Source: Hypomesus transpacificus
Taxonomy: Eukaryota; Chordata; Actinopteri; Osmeriformes; Osmeridae
Assembly: GCF_021917145.1 (NCBI RefSeq)
Contig: NC_061064.1
Span: forward strand, 1,676,216 to 1,740,215
DNA: 64,000 nucleotides
Direction of reading: 5' to 3'
Below are positions 1-13,279 of this stretch, piece after piece. Below the pieces are notes generated by a model. The model had not been told where the DNA came from and made no database searches. It saw nothing but the letters and a program-made list of their open reading frames with translations. Each line of letters opens with the position of its first letter. Position 1 is the stretch's first letter. Both the position numbers and the translations under genes were made by a program.

Positions 1-3000
1 GACCAGGTTTTACTCTCGCGCTGAAAGGCCCAGCGGTCACTGATGGCACAGAGGTCATCCTCTTCAGAGTCTTCGCTCTGAATCACCAGGGAGCACAGGG
101 TTGGGGAGAAATGGGTGAGTAATGGTTTCTCTCCGAGTCAGACTGACGAGAAATAGACAGAAAGGTAACCTGGCGACAAGATTTTATCATCATTTACAGT
201 TCACAAACCTGTTTGCACTTAAAATGGACTTCCAGCCTCATAGAGGCACACTTGTTTAGCGTTGACAGCCTCCTATATAGAAAAGAAAGACACACAAAAG
301 AAAACGTATTAAGTTCAGAATCAATGCAGTACATCATGTCACAACACCCTCTTTAAACCGAACTGAAAGAGAAGAGACTGTATGAAGAGCAGCCGACTGT
401 AGGAAGTATTGATTGTCACGTCATGTTGTCAGGATTGTCACATGTTTGATAAAGGATAATGGTTAAAACATGCATTTGAGAACCAAGGCACCGACAACAC
501 AATAATAATGTCTTGATGTTGTCAGAGACACCCCTCCCTGGTTTGACCTAGATCAGGTTCTCACGCTGTTTCCATTCCACGAGGGTTATTTTGGGCTCAA
601 CATTAAGGTAATGGCTTGATAGTGGTTCAAAACTCAAGTGACAGATACCCAGAGTCCGAATACAAACTGCAACAAGTTTAAAATGGATTCAAGTACATTG
701 TATTATATTACAGTTGGCACGTCATTTAAACGTTTACAGTCTGCATAAACATGCGGGCCTAAAGCCAAGGTTGGTCTATTTATACATTGCTTTACCCCAG
801 GAGTGAATTTCACACCACGTCAAGTTTTCCACCAGAGCTTCAAATGAGTCCTCGAGGCAGATGCTCAGGGTCTATATACTCAGGTTTATCCACCAAACAC
901 TCCTCAAATGACACAACATCAATCTGATGAAGTGTGCTACCAACCTGGACACATTTCCCTGTCTTGCTTGACAAATTCATGATAATGTGACAGCAGGTGC
1001 AGAATTGGACGTGAAGGCAGCAGGAAAATATGACATGTTTTTTACTGGCCCAAATGGCTTTCCCCCGATATAGAGAGACACCCATGGATACGGAGGGCTG
1101 AGCTCGCGAATAAGCAAACAGAACCTCTTCATCATCATCGTCATCCGTTTCTCCAGAGGACATTATACTACCAAAAGCCTAAAACACACCAACCCGATGA
1201 TCGGCTTATTTATATTCCTGCTTTGTCAATTTCAGGTTCAGAGGGAAATCTACAGGTTCAGAGGAAAATCTACCAAACTGCAGAGAGACCTGCAGGAGTT
1301 CTGCGGATGTGGTCTGCTCATACTGTCAAAAGCCAACAAACAAACAAGTATATATATGCACATTGCAGCATAAACAAACACACACATACATTAACAGAGC
1401 CCACAACAATATAAGCCCAATTTTAGGATTGTGGCCAACCCACACAGACTGTGTCAATATCAAATCAAATCAAATGTATTTGTATAGCCCTTTTTACACG
1501 CAAGCATGTCACAGAGGGCTTCACATACGCCCATAGAACTGCCCCTCAACCAACCTAAACCCTCAAGGAAGACAAGGAAAAACTCCCAGAAAAACTCCCA
1601 ATGGGAGAAAAAATGGAAGAAACCTTGGGAGGAGCAATTCAGAGAGGGATCCTCTCCCTCAATATGAGCTTATCCAGTCGAGGAAAGGAAGGAGGAAAGG
1701 ATGGGTCAAAAGCGAGGCTCACCTGCATAGTGACTTCAGTGAATCCTGGTCCAAAAACGCATGATCCTTTTTCACAGAAGAGATGTCTAAGGGCAGACGT
1801 GAGGCTGTGGAGTTGGAGGAAGAGATGTTTTAAAAAGCATGTTTGTCCTTGTTCACCACACAAGGTAAGAAAACAGCACAAATCCATGTTCATTGATGTT
1901 TCGTAAAACATAATTACTATCTCAAACCGGTAGCACCCACTGACACAATCTGACTTGAGACTTTTTCTTTCTCTCCAATACTGCTCACCTTTACAACAAC
2001 ATTGATCCCTAATGAACATGTAAGCTGGCATTGTAAACAAAATTGAATTGGATGAAAAAACAATTACAGGCATACACTACAATTTTATGTTTCTATTCAC
2101 TGTGTGTGTATGGGAAAAAAGTTTCCCCCCAAAAGTTTCCCCCGCCCCCTAAACAGTTATCTTCAAACTTTCGGAATATTTGTAAAAGTTTTAAAAGGTT
2201 GAAACCCAAATTTTAAAACATTTTCAAAAAAAGTTGGACAAATATTTTTCAGCTGCAAAGCCACAATTTCCCCCTACAGGACTTATACCGACCTACCTAA
2301 CTGCCATTACTAAACAAAGTAATACACAATGACTGTGACAGAGCTAAAGACTTCACAGCTAGCTTTACAGTGTGCACAGTACACAGCTACTTTGTCTGTG
2401 CTGGGATTAGTAAAAGAAAATAAAAAAATATGTCATGCAACATTCCAGAAGCTTCTCGTTTCCAGCTTTTGTTTCTGTCAACTTCCCTTAGCAGAGGGTA
2501 TATGGATAGGTGAGGGTATACTTCCCCTCCTGTAGCAGAACACTAGCTGTGGGACAGACAGATAGTTCCATAATGGACTGTTTCAAACCCCAAAACAGAG
2601 TGCACAAGTACTGTGGATATTTGGAAGGAATGTAAAAGTAGATGTTAGAAGTAGATTGGGACAGTGACACTTTTGTGTTTCTCCTATTATACAGGTGTGA
2701 AGTTTATTTTTATTTTTTAATTGTGTCAATTAATCCTCCATTACGTACTGTACGGCTGGTCGTTGAATAGAGAGTCTTGTCATTAGCGTTTGCAGTTACA
2801 CAACAGACATCCATGTGCAATTTAGAGTGTGATGAACAAAGTATGACTAAAATAACCTAAGCAGGTATTTTGTATGTACAGAGGTGACACCGTATTTACT
2901 GCACCTGTGTCTTGTGTTTCTCGTGTTTGGATAAATAACACCAGCCTTCGGCAGCAGATGACAAAGGGAGCGTACTGATATGAGGAGCCTGAATCCAAGT

Positions 3001-3110
3001 TATCAGTTCTGAACACTGAGGGCAAAAACACTGGTTACCTTCGTACAGCTGAGCGTATTGCGGAAATCCAGCTGCCCGCAGCCAATCACAAGCTTCTTTA
3101 GCCTCCAGTT
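1..3110 (-). CDS. stard8: STARD8 (DLC3) 5' coding exons, partial: SAM-type N-terminus; gene continues off left edge
   Basis: Rho GTPase-activating protein of the DLC family (SAM, RhoGAP, START domains); only the N-terminal part is in the window. Four minus-strand exons join in frame: 3039-3110 (reads EAKEACDWLRAAGFPQYAQL, the DLC SAM signature), 1723-1804 (LDISSVKKDHAFLDQD), 209-272 (RLSTLNKCASMRLEV) and 1-77 (SEDSEEDDLCAISDRW), which runs past the window edge. Each has an AG acceptor and GT donor, and phases agree (1, 2, 0). The split first codon of exon 3039-3110 needs an upstream exon ending in one extra base; that start exon was not found. The family paralogues DLC1 and STARD13 share these exons. 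STARD8 is chosen because YIPF6 lies next door, as in mammals. The RhoGAP and START domains must lie to the left of the window. Confidence 0.88.
1455..1700. repeat. Dispersed fish-type repeat in a STARD8 intron
   Basis: The stretch runs from 'gtatttgtatagccc' through 'caaggaaaaactccc' to 'aagaaaccttgggaggagca'. These phrases recur in many teleost genomes as an interspersed repeat. I recognise the style but cannot name the family. It ends about 20 bp from the donor of the STARD8 exon at 1723-1804, on the intron side. Confidence 0.6.
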
Positions 3111-6079
3111 CTGAAAGATAAAACATGAATAAGTTGACCTTGACATGAAAGGTGACAAATGATTGAGCAGCTGTGGGCAAGGGTTATAAGCTGTTTCCTA
3201 ACAGGAGCGTTTGTGTGGTTTGAATACCCATACAATCTTTTGCAGAGCAAGATACATTTGATTCAGGCTTTGAACCATCAAAGACCTGAAATTCTGATCG
3301 AAACAAAGGCAGAAATCCCGGGGGGGACAAGAGGGACACGACCCCCCCATCCTGGGAAAAATTGGATTTGTCCCCCCAAATAAATCACTGTGAACATAAG
3401 GAAATTTAAATAATATTCATAATACATTTAACATATTACAATTTAGGCTATGTGTTACAGCAGTAATTTTGGTGTCCCCCTCAGGAATTGCTCTTGAGAA
3501 AATGTAATATAATTTTCCCCTCCAAAATTGATAGCAGTTCTTGCCACTGGATCGACGGTATATTCTTCCTTTTCCCCTCAAATCAAACACTCTCAGCTGG
3601 ACCAGTAGCTTGATTCAATTAGTATTCACAGGAAATGCTTGATTTTCGATCACTAACTGAAACCGAAGACATTTCCTCGGTAAAACTTCAAATATTAATC
3701 AAAACATTTTTTTAAGCGAAACATGTATGCAGTTTGAGGGTATTTGGCAGTTCCTCTTACTTAACGCCACCTTCACTGTCGTCATACGACCTGCTCTATG
3801 GTATGCCATGAAGAAATATGGATCAATGCAGCAGCAGCATCTTATAGGTTACCTCGGTTTAGCGTCGATTTGTCTCGACTACTATGCAAAGTTAAACAGT
3901 GCAGTCGCTTGAAATGCATGACATTGGGCTGACAAGTGTAAAATTAATTCATAGAATCCAAACAAGTATGTATATATATATATATATATGTTTTTTTTTA
4001 AGCATAGATATTACTTATTTCCCAAGATTATCCAAATGGCTTTAGAGCAATATGGTGGGCTAAGATAACTGGGTTGATGTGGCACATTGAAGAGGACGGA
4101 GGAAAGATTGGGGGTAAAACCTGAATCTTTTTCCACGGACAATAGAACTCAAACTTGAACAGACTTCAAGACTGACATGAACTCTTTAAAAGCTCTGAAA
4201 ATTGATACTTTCAAGTCATTCATATGACAGTAGAATATATTTTGACCACTAAATGGAGAAAAATGATAACGATGCAATTTCACAGGAACAAGGTCACACC
4301 TTAAATGATTATTCACACGATGACTTTACGGTAGCCTAGCCTATACCTACGACAGTGAAGTTTTGACTCATGTCTAAATGGGCTTTTTCTCTTCCTCTTC
4401 CAGGGACCCCGCCTCCTCAGTAACATTCCTTAACTCCCCAGCTCCCCATGAGAAGCAGGACTGGAAGGCCTGTGCTGTGTGTTTGCCAGTTCGCCAGCGT
4501 TTCCCCGTTCCACCGGGGGTCCAGTCACAGCCCGGACGCTCACACAGCCCAGGACGGCAAGTGAGACTAAGCCTCCGTCAACGGCTAACGGGCTAGCGGA
4601 AATGAAGCGTGTTCGGTGGTAATCCTATCATGGACACAATGAAGTCATTTGTAGTCTGAAAAGATGCGATCAGTCAGTACAGAACGTGATTATAATTGAG
4701 TTTAGTTTAGTTGTGTGGAGCTTGTCTGGTAATGTGTGCTTGTGGGAGGCCTGGCTAAGTGAAGGCTGTGATCCCTGGGGAAGCTGGGCTTCCTTCCTCT
4801 GTAGATCTCTCCACACACACCACCCCGCCCTACAGCACACTGGCTCCGGGAAAACACTGCTGTAGACGCAAGCTCGCAGGACACAGTGAACACACGCACG
4901 CACACACACACAATTTATGTTACCACTAAAACCCACACACTGGAACTATTCCACACCATATACTCCTGTCAACCATTGTTTTACGAAAAACATGACTTGA
5001 ACCTTTGTTTTAAACTTGGAAATTGAAGAAGCGCTAAAACGCTGGCAGGGGGAAGGAGATGAAGTCCAAACCGACCATGAGCTGACTGCCAGAACCATAA
5101 CATATCCTGTCCTTATCTCAGAAATGTACTGTCCCTACCCTGTAATCAGACAGAAATGCAGATGTAAGGCTGAATACACTTCAAACAGATTTGCCTCGAG
5201 GCAAGTGCAGCGTCCTTGCCACAGCTACAATCTGGTTTGCTCACTGGAAACGACAGTTGTAGGTTTTTTTTGGTCCTCATCTCATGCTGAGTCTTGAAAT
5301 TGCCCCTTGATGACATGAGCTAAGGAAGTACCTCAGATCATGACTGACACACTCAGAAAGTGCCCCTGATCAACCTGTGTACAGACAAACAGTGTATTAT
5401 TATATACATACTGTTTTTAAACTGTGGAACTTACTACCTGTTCATCACAAATGCTTCTTCACTTTTTGAGAATTTTAAGAATTTGCTAATTCAAGTAGGT
5501 CTAATGGAAATCTCCTAATATTTTCATCTTCTCAACTAAATCTGTGTAGGCCATTAACAGATCATTATACACTCAATAAAACATGATTTGCATACACTAT
5601 GTTTAATGGGTACCAGGTAAAACAGGTCACAGACCATTAGGTGGCCTATTACTGCATGAATTGTAGTCTAAGAGCCCTTCTGTTTTTTGTTTTTTTTGTT
5701 GCTAGAGACACTGTTTTGTCATGTGTTGATGCTGCTTCTTCATGCAGATCATGTAGATCCCAACTGTGACTAAAAGCGAAATGGGAAGGGCCGTGCTTTC
5801 ACGCACTGGCAATGCTAAACAGGTTCTCCTCCCTCGGTGTCTGCAGAACAGAATAAGTTACTGACATGCCGAGGTGAAGATGAGGACTGCTTTTCTCTCT
5901 GAGGTGACGTGAAAGTCAGAGCAGCGTGATGCGTCCCGTCTGGTCCCTCAGAGGCGAGGACGGCTGCCTTTATCTCTCCGAGGCAGAGCAGAGATCAGCT
6001 ACGCTAAGAGCCTTCTGTCAACACGTGCGGAAAGGTGAGAGGTGAGAAAAGAGGCAGGATGGATGTCCATTACTCGGCA

Positions 6080-6081
<2 letters not shown>

Positions 6082-6113
<32 letters not shown>
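6082..6113. repeat. Poly-G homopolymer (about 32 G)
   Basis: An uninterrupted run of G flanked by 'ctcggcaga' and 'aaaggagagc'. The length may be inexact because such runs are hard to sequence. Confidence 0.95.
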
Positions 6114-6114
<1 letters not shown>

Positions 6115-8637
6115 AAGGAGAGCAACAGAGAGAAGTTCTGTCTCTAAGTCAGCAGATGGTTTGACACCCCAGAGCCTAGACGGGGTGGGGCGGGGCGGGA
6201 TGCTAACGGCCGTCAGGAAATCCCCAAGCCCAGCACCGGGAGGGGATGTTGACACAAAGGAAGAAGTTTACCACTCAGAGTCCTGAGGGGTTACACATAA
6301 TGTACGATAAGAGTTTGTTCACCACGATTTGACAAGATTCTGAATGACCTTCGAGGTATCTTCGGCACAACATTCCTCTGCGTATGGAATTTTATACAAA
6401 GAAAAATCAAGGATCTGTTCATGTACAAATAAAAACTTTGTATTGACACCCTGCTTCATAATACGTTTCTCCTTTCCTTCAGTCATCAGTAACACAATAA
6501 TATCTTGGTGGGCACAAGTTATGGAGGACACATACTCCCATTCAACCACAAATCCTTGCTCTCCCTTTCTGTTTCCAAAATGAATAATTGGCATTGTTCG
6601 CAGGAAATGTGAGGCTGCGATTGTTTAAAACCAACTTAACAGTGACACGTACCAGCCACTACAATGTGAGCCATTGATTTCCAAGGTTTCAAAGCCCACC
6701 CAGCCCAATAAATCCTACAGTATTTCCATTTGATTAAAATTCCAGTAGGACTGAGCATGTGGTGACATCAGGCAATGAACGCAAAGTTCAAAGGTCCGAT
6801 TCGCCCTAAACAGTGGATGCTTTGATCTGGCTTAGGCTTGAATATATTCATGATGAACTACCATGTTTAGGAGAAAAAAGATTGTTGCAACTCCTGTTAA
6901 AAAGTAACATTTTGATCTGTATATAGATTGGGTAAAGTACACTTAGGACAGAAACTTATTTTGACTCAACAAATAACCCATACGACTACTACAAAAGAGT
7001 ATTAAAGTGAACAGTCTTAAACTTACCATTTTTCCCAAGTAGTTGCTGATATTCAATCCGACCACTCATTAAATAATCCAGGACATTGAAGCTTACTTCT
7101 CTGATGGACGTCAAAACTCCAGTAAAAGGTTCCTTAAATCCCCAAAAAGATTTCAAGCAGGCATAGCATAGCCGAGTAGATCTACAGAAGAAATGGACTC
7201 CAAAGTTATGGCCACTTTTCTATTTTAGAACAACTGCCCCAGAACAAGAAGCTACCCTTCCTGACCTCATTCATGCTGAAAACCATATGGTTCCTCTTCA
7301 ACAAACGTCCCACTTCAGTCTCCCCACCCCCTACAGGAAGAACATACCACTTGGGTGAAACAAGGGGTGAGAAAACATTGTTGCTTTGTACAAAGACCTA
7401 ATCTAGGGGAGCCATTACTTATCTTGTATTATCTTGATGTGTTACTTCTACTGTAGCACCAGAACCAATTGTACTGTGCTGTAGCAAGACTTTCACAACT
7501 CCAGAATGCCTGAAAACTGAGAATCTGTAAATCACAATCAGCTTTCACGCCAAACTAAAGTCTATTCAATTAATTCTGCCACAATAAACAACTACTATTT
7601 ATAAACAAAATGGCATTTATGTTAACAAGTAGGACTAATCCTACTTGTTCAAATAAAACGTCAGTAACTGTAGACTGAGCTAAACTTGTTGGAACAGGTT
7701 GACAAAAGGAGGAGGGGAGGGGAAACAGCTGATTGCTTCTGTCTTGTAGAGCAGAGAAAACATATGGCTGCTAAATCAGAAGCAAATACAATGATGTTAC
7801 TGTAGGTACAGTACAATACAGTTTCTCCTGGCAAAACAAGAAAGAAAATTACATCTGTGATATACAGTAAGTGATCCTCTGCCACCATCAAAAGCACAGC
7901 CAAAAGTGTCCACATGATAGTGGAATAGATTGGTTCTGTTTCAATCATTTCACTACCCCTAAGGATACAAGGATACATATGGGCTGAGTGGTTTCTCGAA
8001 CACTGGGATGAACAATGCAATAAGATCCTCTGTTCCATCAGATACTCTTTCTGAGCTCCAGCTTAGGTCAGCAAACAGAAAGATGTACAAAAACTGTCAA
8101 ATCCAAAAAACGTATCAAATGGCACTAGGTAGGTGGAATATACCAAGGAAGCTGCAGTAACAAATCTTAGACATCTACCTGTCATAACTCAACAAGAACA
8201 TTCTCTCTGTGTGCCACTAAGTCAGTAGCCTACTGCATCTGCTGCAAGGTGTCTTAAGGAAACATGGCCTCTAAACTGCAGCCTGTCGTTTGTGAGATTT
8301 GTCATATGGGTTTGTTATTTCTTAACAACTGGTTTCAAATTAGTCATCAAAGCCTATCATTATAGGACAGCTCCATACACGTTACTGGCATGTGGCAATT
8401 TCGATCATGTAAAATAAAGGACTTCCTGTGTGACAGCAAAAATGCGGGCTTTACGTGAATGATAAACATACAACTCATCGTGATTTGTGAGGCATGCGGA
8501 GTGCTTCATGAATTTAAGCTGACCGATTTGACCAATCTTACAGACAAAAATAACAGTGTGATTTACCTGAAAAAGATGTTAACTTTACAGAAAAATAAAT
8601 CGACCCCAATCTAGTCTCCGTGCAAGACAATTGCAAT

Positions 8638-8639
<2 letters not shown>

Positions 8640-8676
<37 letters not shown>
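8640..8676. repeat. Poly-G homopolymer (about 37 G)
   Basis: The longest G run in the window, after 'gcaattt' and before 'ttacttactataa'. It has no interruptions. Confidence 0.95.
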
Positions 8677-8679
<3 letters not shown>

Positions 8680-11600
8680 CTTACTATAATTGACTCAATA
8701 CAATTATGGACGTCAACATCGATGTCTGCTACTTTCACGACACACAAATATTCTCTCTTAATCATGTTGACAAACATGTTGGTTAGACCACCAACTGGTG
8801 TCCAGCACACAAAATACAAGCATCAGTGAAAATCTAAAATCTCACATTGATTTACCTGGTTCATGGTCTGTTTCACGTCGACATAAAGTCCTACTGAGTG
8901 TGGACACCACCAGAAAAGTTCGTGACATTGATTGACGATCATTCTTACAGCGGTCCATGATTCAAGTCCAGACCTTACATTTTTAAGTAGAATCTACAAT
9001 ATCGTTTTACATATATATAACTTTACATAATCTCTGATTCTTTGTAAAGTTCTCCGCAAATTCTTTTTAAGATTTCTAAACTCTGTTGCAGCTGCACGTT
9101 CAACTCTTCAAAGGCATGGTGGGCTAAAACCAGACCCGATCAAGTCTCTCCTCGTGCAAATCCTGACGCCTAGCGGATTTGATTTAACTCCAATAATCAG
9201 TTGTTCGACAGAAATCTGACTTTGAGCATGTGTTCATGCACAGCTGTTCTTGTCTAAGTCCCCATGCGTCTTGATAAACGTTTCTTGAGTTTAACTATAT
9301 TTATTTTTGTAAGAGGCGAACTAATATTTTGAAACTAAGGAATTACACATGCAGTTAAACAGTTAATTAATTGTTTAACAAGTTTTACGTAGTTTAACAA
9401 GGCCTTAGCTTACTGAAAGAAGACTAAAGTTTGAGACATAAAAAGTTAATTGACTTTTGCCCGAGAGTTGTCAACTCAATGCTCAAAAATGCCATATAGT
9501 TTTTCCCATATATATAAAGGCTATGAAATATATATATGGTTTTCCCCTCACCTGCTCTCTTGTGACCCCATGAGGAGGACATCACCTGAAAAGAAAAAAT
9601 TATGTTACGAAAAAAACGATTTCATGTTTATATCTCATGTACCAACACCGAAATAGCAAACATATAATATGCCACTGGCTTGTGAAGTGTATCATATAGA
9701 GATTAAAAGGTGTTAATTTCTGTTGTATTTAATCCCACATTTCATCATCTCATTTTTTAACACAGCCTTAATAGCCAGAAATGTCCAGAAATGAACATCC
9801 TCTTTTTGGAAAAACTCTCATGAGTGGCTACTTTTAAATCCTGTTGCTGTGGAAACTCTGTGATAGCACTTTGAGAGCATGCTCACTGAGGACTGAGAAC
9901 AAGCCAGCATTCACTCCATTCCTACACCCACTCCCAACTGCCTGGAATGTCCGTTACTTTGGGAGGCGCTCACATGCTTCACAAACCCCTTCTATAAGAA
10001 CTGCGGAAAACCATGACAGAACTTAAACGAATTCCTCAAAAGAGTTTATAACAGTACTTCTTTTTACTCAACTCTCACTACAGTATTTCCACATCGTGCC
10101 TGACATATAAGTTGTGATGGGAACTTAGAAATCACAGAGGCAATGTGATGCATTAAGTCTTATTGCCACAAAATAAAGTTAGCAAAAAATCTTGCTTGTA
10201 TCAAGTTGGATCCCAAAGTCATATACGTATCTTAATAACTTAAATATAACTTAATAATATCTTAATTATTTAACATTCTAAATCGTTTGAAAAAGATAGA
10301 TCCTTCTTACTTTTGCCCCTCCAAACAGTGAGCACAAACAGTTAAAAAAGGCCATTGTCAGGTCAGGTATCCTAAAAGTCCTAGCTCCTGGATGGGGAGG
10401 TCACCGAGGCCAGAGTTACCAGTTCCTGCATGTCTGTTTCTAGTATCCACAGCCCTGTGCTGGAGCGAGGAGTCAGGATGCAGAGAGTCTGGGGAAGTGG
10501 GCGTGGCTTAGGGCAGTCAGTCACAGCGAAGAGCTGCTCTGAATGATGCTTTGTGCATACCAATGGAGCACTGGACTCCAAGACGTTGAGGCTAAAATAA
10601 GGGCCTTTTAAAAACATAAAAGCTATTTTATGTTTCTGGAACTTGAATCAAAGTTGTTTCTGAATAAGGGGAGCCAGAAGAAGCAGGTGTAAATTGGTTG
10701 CCAGACAAAACAAACAAGCTTAAAGATTACACATATTTCAAAGTCCTTTAAGCAAATCCTTAATGGTAAACATTTGCTTGTAAACTCATCTCCACAATGG
10801 CACACAGACAACTTTTGACTGCGATAGATTTACTGCACAAAAGTCCCAATGTGTGGTGGCCAAGGAATGTCCTTCGGAACCATGCAATACCCACACATTG
10901 TAGGATGTTGACAACCGAACAAAAGATTTTATTGTGACATTTGTATACACAATGTACGTTTTAAAGATCACCACACATGGTCATATCAGCAAAACACAAT
11001 GAAAATGTATTGTACCAGGTTAGAACATAATACATGTCTGTAAGAACTGGCTGAAAATGTTTGTATTTTAGAGGGTCTGTTATGAATATGAGTAATAATA
11101 GTTTTAACTGTTGTACTTCAAATTCAGCTATGAGATCAGTTTGCTGTCAGTTAACGTTCCAAGGTTCTATGCATTTTAATGTCACAGTATAAAGTCTTAA
11201 GATATCCCTCACATTTTGGAGTGTTTTTTCCTTAAAGAACATAAGAATGTCTGGATGTTCATCCGCAGATGGATTTCCAGTAAGACTCATATTGATCAAA
11301 TTCCAAATGCACAAGATGTATCACATGACCATGAGACACCATGATAATCTGTCATCAGTACACGGAGACAGACCTCGGAGATTGACAAGAATCAGCAGTT
11401 AACATTTCATTAACTGTCAAAAGACAATAATGGATCTCTCAAATTCTGCAGGCAACCATAATGCTTGACCTACTAGTGATTGCATGCCAGTCAGACTCAA
11501 AAGTGCCATCTTTGACATTTCGTTTCAAAACATTCATTAGAATTTTATTCCTCAATTCAATTCAACTTCGAACATTATGTCCCTCATGGTGCAAAAGGTG

Positions 11601-12342
11601 GGTCTTGTGACCCAAAGGCAGCACAAGGGGTTAAGTTGATGTTTTCCATGGAGAACTTGAAGACAAATTCTATTTTCTTCTTTACACAATAATCTATAGG
11701 GCGACATAAAGATTAACAATGTTCAAATGTCCAAAACAATATTGTGAGCATAGCTACATGATGATTTTAAGAAAAGGTCATTTCAATATCTTTATACTTT
11801 AGTGCTTTATCAATCTATGCCTAATTATAATTTGAGTTACAAATGACGGAAAGGCCCAGAAAAATACATTTCAGGAGCTTATAATGTTGGACATCAAGGA
11901 ATGCTTAGTCAAAGGTATGTTTTTTTTTTATGAACTTGGTGGGTTGGATCTAGGATCAATATTCAATTATATATTATGCCTCGGGTTAGATTAAGAACAC
12001 AAGCAAAAGATAACAAAAACATGTATTGTGTTTACATGTTGTTGACTATATCTCTATGCTACCTCAGGACATGCTTAAATAAAAATTCAGTTACACCTGT
12101 TTCACCAGATTAATGTTAAGTGGATGAAACCTTGGTTTGTTTTATTACTCACGGTATGATTGAGAACAGACTGGTCCTGTTTTCATGCTGCAAACCAACG
12201 CAATTTCTTCTTTCATGCATTGAGAAAACTAATCGCTGTAGGTGGTGTCTCATCTTATTTTTTGTATTTTTTAACAGATTGTGTCTGGGCTGTCATCAAG
12301 TGTTTAGAATGTCAATTCCACACTACAGCACAGTGTTCAAAG

Positions 12343-12348
12343 TTTATT
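12343..12348 (-). terminator. Candidate YIPF6 polyadenylation signal
   Basis: TTTATT on the plus strand reads AATAAA on the YIPF6 strand, about 930 bases after the stop codon. It is the clearest canonical hexamer I noted downstream of YIPF6. Use of this site is inferred only. Confidence 0.3.
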
Positions 12349-13279
12349 GAACAGCATTTGCTCTTATAGAACATTTTCATTTCTAGAAACAACATGCAGA
12401 AAGTTGTGTCAAAAACAAGGTTGAAGACAGAAACAGACACTTAATTGAATTTGGGGCCTTAATACACAGAAATTATAAATATATATCATTTATGTCATAT
12501 ACTGTCACATTTAGTTAAGAAATGAACAGACACATTATAAATAAAAACATACCCTTTCCCCCCCCCAAAAAAAGTAAAAACCAGAAAAAAAAGAAAGAAA
12601 ATCAATTTAGCAACTCCACTATAGCTCTTGATAGTACAATCCTGATTTCTGAAACTGAATTAGACATTGACATTTGAAACAAAATATTCCAAAAAACTAA
12701 ACAGAAGTATTTTAGTAATGTTGAAAACATGTTTTTCTGAGCAGAAGCACAGGCTGTGGTTAGGACCTGTTCACAGCTCCCCCACTGACATCCCTCATTA
12801 CCCAGGAAGATCGTGGAATTAACCATCTTCTACCAAGACCTTAAAGAGAGTACATTTCCTCCTGGTCCCAGTGGTCAATACTGTGCATTGGGGCCATCAC
12901 CTTGGAGAATATCTTTCTTTCTTACTTGATTTCTACTACAATTCTTGCGTAGTACAGTAAACATGTTTTAAGATAAAGAATTATTCCCCCTTAGTCTGTA
13001 TCTTGGGCTTTCTGATAAAGGGATATTACAGTGTACAGTAATACACGTTTCCTTAGAACAGCTTAAAAAAAAACTGCAAACGATGATATAAAGCACTGTG
13101 CAGAATGGTCAATATTTCTTCAAACCTTCTGTTGCACCAGATGAATACAAGCAACTTTACCATCAAGCTTATTAATTTCCAATTCAACAAATGAGACTGC
13201 TTTCCCAGGTGCTGACTCAAATCCTCTCATTTCAGAAGGATTGTGTTCAGTTCGCTTGAGTTCAGTCAATAGGTTGCTC

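Larger units (their letters stand above)
3111..12342. other. Long stretch without recognisable coding exons (STARD8 5' intron/upstream plus YIPF6 downstream)
   Basis: No reading frame here resembles a known protein, and the open frames are short and unsupported by splice sites. The stretch should hold the missing first exon(s) and promoter of STARD8. The most G+C- and CpG-rich part is about 5760-6250, which would be a reasonable place to look, but I could not fix an exon with the required phase. It also contains two poly-G tracts (6082-6113, 8640-8676), a TA microsatellite near 3970-3990 and AT-rich sequence. Otherwise I see nothing in it. Confidence 0.5.

Noticed and set aside
1..117. Plus-strand frame resembling a fibronectin III fragment with a GTGAGT after it
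   Set aside because: The minus strand of the same bases reads SEDSEEDDLCAISDRW, the DLC-family exon, with a proper acceptor and matching phase. The plus-strand reading is a shadow.
840..1163. Minus-strand 107-residue frame starting MSSGETDDDDDEE
   Set aside because: It lies inside a STARD8 intron, matches nothing I know, and has no convincing splice partners.
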